DNA from: an uncultured Porphyromonadaceae bacterium
Lineage (GTDB): Bacteria > Bacteroidota > Bacteroidia > Bacteroidales > Muribaculaceae
DNA length: 48,105 nt
Assembly: GCA_937989585.1 (NCBI GenBank)
Contig: CALKRW010000025.1
Span: forward strand, 1-48,105
Reading direction: 5' to 3'
The notes beneath the pieces were generated by a model that ran no database searches, was not told where the DNA came from, and saw nothing but the letters and a program-made list of their open reading frames with translations. The position numbers were made by a program, and so were the translations under genes. Of this stretch, positions 43,968 to 48,105 are shown in pieces. The first letter of the stretch is position 1. The number at the start of each line of letters is the position of its first letter.

Positions 43968-44642
43968 ATGGACTTCCTTAAATCTAAAGGCGATTATCAC
44001 AATCTCCTCGTTTATAAAAAGGCTGAATGTATTTACGATCTCACCTTTTATTTTGCCGGAAAATATCTCCGGAAAGGCGACCGTACAGTAGATCAGATGG
44101 TTCAGGCTGCGCGAAGTGGAAAACAGAATATCATCGAAGGTTCATCTTCAGCCGTTACCTCTCGTGAAACTGAAATCAAACTTTTCAATGTGGCTAAGGC
44201 GAGTTTTGATGAATTGCTTGCTGATTATGAAGATTATTTGCGTGTAAGAGGATTGAAAATCTGGCCTGATGAAAAAATAGAGAATGTCAGGGTATTTTGC
44301 CGAGAAAACAACGACTCAACGTTTTATCGAAACATTGCGCCTACTCGTGATGACGCTACTTTGGCTAACCTCTGCATTACAATGATTCATCAGGAAATAT
44401 TTTTGTTGGTCAGGCTAATCGAAAAAGCAAAGGACGATTTTCTCCAGAATGGAGGCATAAGAGAAGAAATGTCCCGAGCAAGAATTTCTTACCGCAACAA
44501 ACAGCGAACTGAGAATAGTGGGAAGTCTGAGAATAATGGGAGGTCTGAGAACACCGTAAAACCAAATTCCCCTCAACAAGAATATCCCACCACTCCCAAA
44601 CCTCACATAACTCTCATTCCTCCCAAAAATCACAATCAATAA
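43968..44642 (+). CDS. Four-helix-bundle protein (S23/IVP- and Avd-like) with low-complexity tail
   Basis: The 224-residue protein starts MDFLKSKGDYHNLLVYKKAECIYD. Residues about 10-165 form a four-helix bundle of the 23S-rRNA intervening-sequence (S23) protein superfamily, with the signature QAARSGKQNIIEGSSS. A suffix segment (about 100-165) is typical of a Bacteroidetes subgroup. Residues about 175-224 are low-complexity, rich in N, S, K, P and T. The DNA coding for the tail contains copy B of the local pyrimidine-rich motif and two purine-rich near-repeats. Relatives bind RNA or assist diversity-generating reverse transcriptases, but no reverse transcriptase is present. Function unknown. 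Confidence 0.82.
   Translation: MDFLKSKGDYHNLLVYKKAECIYDLTFYFAGKYLRKGDRTVDQMVQAARSGKQNIIEGSSSAVTSRETEIKLFNVAKASFDELLADYEDYLRVRGLKIWPDEKIENVRVFCRENNDSTFYRNIAPTRDDATLANLCITMIHQEIFLLVRLIEKAKDDFLQNGGIREEMSRARISYRNKQRTENSGKSENNGRSENTVKPNSPQQEYPTTPKPHITLIPPKNHNQ
44584..44615 (+). repeat. 32-nt pyrimidine-rich motif, copy B (inside the four-helix gene)
   Basis: Reads ATCCCAC, 4 nt, CCCAA, 4 nt, CACATAACTCTC, in the same register as copies A and C. Here it is translated as part of the C-terminal tail. The following TCACAAT also recurs after copy C. Confidence 0.7.
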
Positions 44643-44708
44643 CTTTGTCGGAGTAGAAAGGAGAATCGGTGACTTCTAGTATTTTTATGATATGCCATGG
44701 GAAATGCA

Positions 44709-44716
44709 TAACTTTG
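44709..44716 (+). promoter_or_regulatory. -7 element TAACTTTG for the lipoprotein gene
   Basis: Matches TAnnTTTG, followed by GCG. It is 104 bp before the ATG at 44821. No -33 of correct spacing. Confidence 0.45.
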
Positions 44717-44820
44717 CGTTATAAATCAATCATTATTTATTGAATATAATGAGGTAATTGATAGCCGTCTGAATTATAGCGAGTACACAGCAGGAAGTAA
44801 AACAATAAAATACTGACACA

Positions 44821-45363
44821 ATGAAAAATTCAATATTGTATATTGCTCTAAGCATTATATGCTTATTATGTTCGTGTGACTTTATAAATTCCAATAACAA
44901 GGGGCAAACTATTCATTTGTCAGACATAACGTATTATACACAAAACGGTCAAAAAGTTATATATAAGGATAACGTACTTTTTACTGGCACGGCTTGGTCG
45001 AGTGATTCTAAATTCATGAATATTGTTGTTGAAAACGGAACGATTGTAAAGTCTAACATTTTCAATCCAAATCAAACTGTTGCTATAATTGTCGATTTCG
45101 CCCCTCACCAACATATTAATGGCACAGTTGTCAATACCTCGTATATTTTGCATAATGGCAATGGCGCACCACTTATACGATTTGCTTTAAATAATCAACC
45201 TCCAACTAATGCAAAATTCGTTTGGACGAACGTTGACAAGACAAGCCAATCATACGGTCAGCATGGTTATTGGTATAGTAACAACTCTGGTTATGATGGC
45301 CACGAAGCATTAATCAAAAAGGCAGAAGCGGTTTTAGATTTGGAACTTCGCAAAGCCGATTAA
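44821..45363 (+). CDS. Hypothetical lipoprotein
   Basis: The 180-residue protein has a lipoprotein signal (MKNSILYIALSIICLLCSC, cysteine at 17 or 19). The remainder is rich in Asn, Thr and beta-strand-like segments (KVIYKDNVLFTGTAWSSDS, NGTIVKSNIF). FTGTAW and NGTIVKS suggest a MORN-like repeat or a toxin-antitoxin antitoxin-type WG/MORN fold, but I cannot confirm it. Codon use and base composition are much more AT-rich than the housekeeping genes to the left. Stands alone between repeat copies. Confidence 0.7.
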   Translation: MKNSILYIALSIICLLCSCDFINSNNKGQTIHLSDITYYTQNGQKVIYKDNVLFTGTAWSSDSKFMNIVVENGTIVKSNIFNPNQTVAIIVDFAPHQHINGTVVNTSYILHNGNGAPLIRFALNNQPPTNAKFVWTNVDKTSQSYGQHGYWYSNNSGYDGHEALIKKAEAVLDLELRKAD

Positions 45364-45428
45364 TTGTCTTTTCGTGCACTCATTTATTCCAAGTATTAAG
45401 GCCAATGTAAGATATAATTTAACAAATA

Positions 45429-45560
45429 CCATCACCGTTAGTATAAAAACGTTAAATTTCACCTTAGGTATTGACATTGCCCTCCAAATGTTGTACCTTT
45501 GCATCACCTTTATCACGCGTTTAATAATGGAGTGGCGGCATCCTGCCGCCCATATCCACC
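45429..45560 (+). repeat. 132-bp intergenic repeat unit, copy 1, with embedded promoter and hairpin
   Basis: Aligns with 47629-47764 (exactly 2200 bp offset at its left end) with about 19 mismatches and one 4-nt gap by my count, near 86% identity. It contains TTGACA (45471), a 20-bp spacer counted from TTG, TACCTTTG (45494-45501), and a 7-bp hairpin GGCGGCA/TGCCGCC (45534-45550). From the ATG at 45527 a 25-codon frame starts MEWRHPAAHI; copy 2 has MEWPHPAARI. Confidence 0.8.
45471..45501 (+). promoter_or_regulatory. Consensus promoter inside repeat copy 1
   Basis: TTGACA-type -33 and TACCTTTG -7 with N20 from TTG, then GCATCACC. It has no annotated gene behind it; the first downstream ATG with a conserved frame is at 45527. 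Confidence 0.7.
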
Positions 45561-45603
45561 TTTTTCAAAAACCTTTACCCCAAACCTTTATTACTAATCT
45601 TTA

Positions 45604-45635
45604 ATCCCAATCATCCCAAACCACCCATAACTCCC
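45604..45635 (+). repeat. 32-nt pyrimidine-rich motif, copy C
   Basis: ATCCCAA, TCAT, CCCAA, ACCA, CCCATAACTCCC. Same spacing as copies A and B. The next bases include AAATCACAAT, which resembles the sequence after copy B. Confidence 0.75.
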
Positions 45636-46003
45636 CGTGATAAATCACAATAATTCTCGATTGATTACTCGAGCTGCCTGCCATGCAGCCAATTATATCT
45701 CATCGTTTCTCTTGTCTAACATTCCACCGAAAAACTTGTCACTAATCATATGCCTTGACACCTAAAATTCCTTCGTAACTAATCACTCAGACTTAATACT
45801 TATCTTTATTGCCATCTCAGAAATAATAACTAAAATTACCTCTGCATCCTATATTTATGGCGAATGTTCCAAGGTATGCACTTCAGTATAGACTGAGTAA
45901 AAGAATCCGAAGCGCATTAATAATTCTTAAATATTGCAAAAATATATCAATATGTGTCGGCTAGCATATATATCTTTAAATGTTAACGCATTTAAAATAT
46001 GAT

Positions 46004-46034
46004 TTTGGGCATATTGTTTTTATATCTACTTTTG
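46004..46034 (+). promoter_or_regulatory. Promoter for the 94-residue protein gene
   Basis: TTTG (46004-46007), exactly 19 bp, TACTTTTG (46027-46034) followed by GCAG. This is a textbook Bacteroidetes promoter; the ATG is 36 bp downstream. Confidence 0.75.
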
Positions 46035-46070
46035 CAGAAAAATTAATTAATAATATTAAAATAAAAAACT

Positions 46071-46355
46071 ATGAGTCCATATCGTAGAGCAAAAAAGGAG
46101 GACAAAATCAAGCCTTTAAAGAAAGAGTTGTCAGTATATATTGGCAAAGTAAATGATAATTTTGAATCACTACAAGTGATGTGTAATGATAAAGTTAATG
46201 AACTTATGAAGGCCGTTAAGTTAGAACATGGAGAAGAAATGCAAGTCGTTTTTTGGACAGAAGATTTTACTGAATTAATAGGTACAGCCAATATAACCAT
46301 GAATGCCGATGGCCTAATGACTTACTCATTGGATTACTCGCTCACAACTCTATAA
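46071..46355 (+). CDS. Hypothetical 94-residue protein
   Basis: Starts MSPYRRAKKEDKIKPLKKEL. The N-terminal third is basic and helical (about 1-22). The middle (YIGKVNDNFESLQVMCNDKV) looks like a long helix, and the end (FTELIGTANITMNADG) a beta hairpin. No signal peptide, no known family. A perfect promoter precedes it, so expression is likely. Its stop overlaps the end of a decayed minus-strand frame at 46350. Confidence 0.65.
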   Translation: MSPYRRAKKEDKIKPLKKELSVYIGKVNDNFESLQVMCNDKVNELMKAVKLEHGEEMQVVFWTEDFTELIGTANITMNADGLMTYSLDYSLTTL

Positions 46356-46559
46356 AATAGCATCGTTATAAACACTTTTGAAGTCCATGGCATCGTCGTC
46401 GTAGCCTTTATGCTTTGCCTCGTAGCAAGTTATGGACTGTTCTTTTACTGACCTACACATTGTCTCCGACAAGAAGCGTCCGGATTTCGTGGTCTCCGCA
46501 GCATTTAATTTCAACTCAGCAATGGTTTCCCTCTAAGACAGGGACATTGTGTCTACCAT
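46350..46559 (-). pseudogene. Decayed minus-strand coding remnant
   Basis: On the minus strand an open frame of about 60 codons reads RETIAELKLNAAETTKSGRF, continues through SVKEQSITCYEAKHKGYDDD and ends FKSVYNDAIL at 46350. It has protein-like composition but no start: in the same frame a TAG (plus-strand CTA 46533-46535) separates it from an upstream ATG (46559) reading MVDTMSLS. Further upstream, another frame (MTYHIIDKLKVVAAAGN region, about 46600-46650) also looks coding-like. I read this as a gene broken by stops and shifts. I do not recognise the family. Confidence 0.45.
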
Positions 46560-46893
46560 TTTTTATTCACAATACGCTCTCATAAGTTCCCCGCGGCGGC
46601 GACAACTTTTAGTTTGTCGATAATATGGTAGGTCATCAGATGACAGTTGACATTCTTTTATTCGCCGAAAAATAATATCGACTAATTGCTTTTGAATCGA
46701 AGATGAGAAAGATTGACAACCTCGAATATGTTAGAGGCATCAATATCCACGAATATGAATATTTAGCCGTTCATCCACAAGCGATTGCCTTCACCTTTTG
46801 AGTCATTTTTTATTTTGCTAAATATTATTTATTTTGTAAATTTGTAGAAAATCCATCAAAATTAGTCTATTTTCACAATTAACTTGAATTATA
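46560..46893. other. Intergenic remnant region and promoter before the exported protein
   Basis: About 330 bp. A 32-codon plus-strand frame (46703-46801, MRKIDNLEYVRGINIHEYEY and on) and the minus-strand remnants above suggest decayed coding DNA. The right end contains the promoter at 46814-46844. No complete gene is supported. Confidence 0.45.
46814..46844 (+). promoter_or_regulatory. Promoter for the exported 179-residue protein
   Basis: TTTG (46814-46817), exactly 19 bp, TAAATTTG (46837-46844) followed by TAGA. The ATG at 46894 is 50 bp downstream. Confidence 0.75.
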
Positions 46894-47433
46894 ATGACAA
46901 CTGAAATCAAACCATGTAAATGCCTAATTTCCTTAATGTTGATTTTCGCTTTGATGTTTGCTCTTCCTTCGCAGGCGATAGCCCAATCAACAAACCGTAG
47001 TAATCTACTTGATTATGGCACCCCTGTCGTACTCACAGTTTCTGAGTCTGTTAAAATGAACAATAGTGCAGAAAATGGTTTAATAAACGCCATTGTCGCT
47101 AATGATGTTTACTCGGCTGACGGCTCACGCGTTTTAATAAATGCAGGTACTGTTGCCATGATTGAATACTCTCTTGACCCAAATGGTTCTTGGGGTAAGG
47201 CAGGTAAAGTATGTATGACAAATGCTACGACAAGCACTATTGACAACAAGCGAGTGTCACTTCGCTTGAGTTCTTGTAAAAAGGGTGGGGGCCGCATTGG
47301 TGGAGTTGTCGCCCTCTCGATACTCTTCTTCCCTATTGGACTTTTAAGTGGTTTAATGAAGGGATCTAATCCCAAAATACGACAAGGAACTGTCCTTAAT
47401 ACAACGGTTACACAAGAAGTAGTGGTTGAATAA
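46894..47433 (+). CDS. Exported hypothetical protein with C-terminal glycine-rich hydrophobic segment
   Basis: The 179-residue protein has a signal peptide (about 1-30, ending SQAIAQ). Its body is beta-rich (YGTPVVLTVSESVKM, LINAIVANDVYSADGSRVLINAGTVAMIEY), similar in style to Bacteroidetes exported proteins that begin with GTPV and contain a VLI-AGT strand. A GGGRIGGVVALSILFFPIGLLSGLMKG stretch, here named in two parts (GGGRIGGVV and LSILFFPIGLLSGL), could be a membrane helix or glycine zipper. Function unknown. A perfect promoter precedes and a hairpin terminator follows, so it is a self-contained unit. Confidence 0.72.
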   Translation: MTTEIKPCKCLISLMLIFALMFALPSQAIAQSTNRSNLLDYGTPVVLTVSESVKMNNSAENGLINAIVANDVYSADGSRVLINAGTVAMIEYSLDPNGSWGKAGKVCMTNATTSTIDNKRVSLRLSSCKKGGGRIGGVVALSILFFPIGLLSGLMKGSNPKIRQGTVLNTTVTQEVVVE

Positions 47434-47457
47434 TACAAAGATGTTATTTTCTAATAG

Positions 47458-47502
47458 AGTGTTTTACCGTATTATTTCACAATACGATAAAGCACTTTTC
47501 TT
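47458..47502 (+). terminator. Rho-independent terminator after the exported protein gene
   Basis: Arms 47458-47473 and 47481-47496 pair (core CGTATT/AATACG, then TTTA/TAAA and AGTG/CACT with small mismatches) around ATTTCAC, followed by TTTCTT. It lies 25 bp after the stop. Confidence 0.75.
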
Positions 47503-47628
47503 ACTTGGACAATCTTAACTTCGATGAAATGGTGTCGTCAATCTACATAAATTATAACATTCACGGCTAATTGGAAGAATAACTCTACTTACTCTGACAC
47601 CTCTATAAAGTGCTTGGTTTAACACTTG

Positions 47629-47764
47629 CCATCGTTTTTAGTATAAAAACGTTAAATTTCACCAATGGTATTGACATCGCCATCTAAATGTTGTACCTTT
47701 GCATAACCTTTATCGCCCATTTAATAAATAATGGAATGGCCGCATCCTGCCGCACGTATCCCCC
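47629..47764 (+). repeat. 132-bp intergenic repeat unit, copy 2, with embedded promoter
   Basis: Matches copy 1 at 45429-45560. TTGACA (47671) and TACCTTTG (47694-47701) keep the same spacing. The hairpin of copy 1 is partly broken here (GGCCGCA against TGCCGCA). The ATG at 47731 opens a 27-codon frame to 47814 that runs through the first 32-bp palindromic repeat. Confidence 0.8.
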
Positions 47765-47766
47765 CA

Positions 47767-47798
47767 ACATCGTACGGACATCGCTCCGCGATGTTAAA
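47767..47798 (+). repeat. 32-bp palindromic repeat, copy 1
   Basis: Begins ACATCGTACGGACATCGCTC and ends CGCGATGTTAAA. It contains the hairpin CATCGC-TCC-GCGATG nested within ACATCG...CGATGT. Identical to 47894-47925. Confidence 0.85.
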
Positions 47799-47893
47799 GA
47801 TCGAACCACATTAACTCTCGCCATCCTGCCACCTTTATCCCTCCCAAAAACCTTTAATTACTAATCTCTATGCCCTAAACATATTTCTCTGCC

Positions 47894-47925
47894 ACATCGT
47901 ACGGACATCGCTCCGCGATGTTAAA
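47894..47925 (+). repeat. 32-bp palindromic repeat, copy 2
   Basis: Identical to 47767-47798 over all 32 bases, 127 bp downstream, while the sequence between them is not repeated. The identity contrasts with the diverged larger units around it, so this element is younger or under conversion. Confidence 0.85.
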
Positions 47926-47960
47926 TGCCCCCGGCGATTATATCCCTCCCGTCCCTCCTG

Positions 47961-48004
47961 TTCTCCTGTCCAACCTTCCCCCGAAAAAATTTGTCACTAA
48001 TCAC
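47961..48004 (+). repeat. 44-nt segment shared with 45707-45750
   Basis: TTCTC[C/T]TGTC, then AAC, TTCC, CCGAAAAA and TTGTCACTAATCA occur in the same order in both places with a few substitutions and small gaps. It extends the homology of the two intergenic repeat regions beyond the 132-bp unit. Confidence 0.65.
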
Positions 48005-48105
48005 TATGACCTGAGACCTATTTAATCCTCCCATCCCCAATCAGGGAATGAAAGTCTCAAGAGCACAATCCCTCTTGTACAGCCAACCCATCAACCCTCA
48101 TTCTT

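Larger units (their letters stand above)
45364..46070. other. Intergenic repeat region (unit 1, pyrimidine motif C, promoter)
   Basis: About 700 bp without a supported protein gene. In order it holds repeat unit 1 with its promoter (45429-45560), pyrimidine motif C (45604-45635), a segment shared with the right end of the window (45707-45750 with 47961-48004), and the promoter of the 46071 gene. A 76-codon frame at 45374-45604 spans repeat unit 1 and is not called. Confidence 0.65.
47434..48105. other. Right-end intergenic repeat region, no gene seen
   Basis: It contains the terminator, repeat unit copy 2 (47629-47764), two exact 32-bp palindromic repeats, and pyrimidine-rich sequence with a block matching 45707-45750. 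No open frame with gene-like features reaches 60 codons. Confidence 0.7.

Noticed and set aside
43968..44642. Diversity-generating retroelement accessory gene (avd)
   Set aside because: No reverse transcriptase, template repeat or variable repeat with adenine-specific changes was found in the window.
45374..45604. 76-residue protein gene
   Set aside because: The frame spans the embedded promoter of the repeat unit; only its last 25 codons are shared with copy 2.
47767..47925. CRISPR repeats
   Set aside because: Only two copies, 127 bp apart, strongly palindromic, no third copy and no cas genes; a REP-like element fits better.

Overview
The window looks like a chromosomal segment from a gut Bacteroidales bacterium, most likely of the Muribaculaceae/Bacteroidaceae type. 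Many genes are preceded by the Bacteroidetes -7 element TAnnTTTG instead of a sigma70 -10 box, and Shine-Dalgarno sequences are generally absent. The tmRNA tag ends in GENNYALAA. Family content also fits: M64 peptidase, a CHU_C/gliding-type C-terminal domain, a periplasmic neopullulanase-like GH13, a BspA-like leucine-rich/transglutaminase protein, and a four-helix-bundle protein. The species cannot be fixed from the sequence.

Layout. 1-8.4 kb: the 3' end of miaB, a pRiA4b ORF-3-like acidic protein, an Lrp/AsnC regulator overlapping an M64 metallopeptidase gene, and a minus-strand run valS-gmd-fcl (tRNA charging plus GDP-L-fucose synthesis). 8.6-13.4 kb: a cytoplasmic GH13 with a TTG start, prs, and an exported GH13 of the cyclomaltodextrinase/neopullulanase type. 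13.5-18.6 kb: asnS, an rRNA pseudouridine synthase with a long NRQGGYN repeat tract, an orphan metal/siderophore/corrinoid-type binding lipoprotein, and tmRNA.

18.7-29.9 kb is an accessory redox island. A tight six-gene minus-strand operon (26429 down to 20452) encodes a flavodoxin-esterase fusion lipoprotein, two aldo/keto reductases (one with a signal peptide), a RibD/DHFR-like reductase, an exported alpha/beta hydrolase and a flavodoxin lipoprotein. It is flanked by two AraC regulators, a 2x[4Fe-4S] ferredoxin plus a histidine-rich DUF4405-like membrane protein, two small membrane proteins, an exported carboxymuconolactone decarboxylase-cupin protein and a third aldo/keto reductase. The fusion protein joins the two activities that the last two genes of the same operon encode separately. 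I infer a mainly envelope-located reductive pathway for small molecules; the substrate is unknown.

30-43.7 kb is mostly housekeeping: a macro-like A1S_2505-type protein, trkA-trkH, an LRR/transglutaminase exported protein, a small nucleotidyltransferase, a Zn-type CDF exporter preceded by a 23-codon hydrophobic ORF, a CHU_C protein, a GH23 lytic transglycosylase, uvrA lacking part of its first zinc site, and a DUF2461 protein.

43.7-48.1 kb is AT-rich and repeat-rich. A four-helix-bundle (S23/IVP-like) gene, a lipoprotein, a small protein and an exported protein are separated by diverged copies of an intergenic repeat family. The family includes a 32-nt pyrimidine-rich motif (three copies, one inside the four-helix gene), a 132-bp unit carrying a consensus promoter (two copies exactly 2200 bp apart) and two exact 32-bp palindromic repeats. 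This is the part of the window I find least explained by known features.
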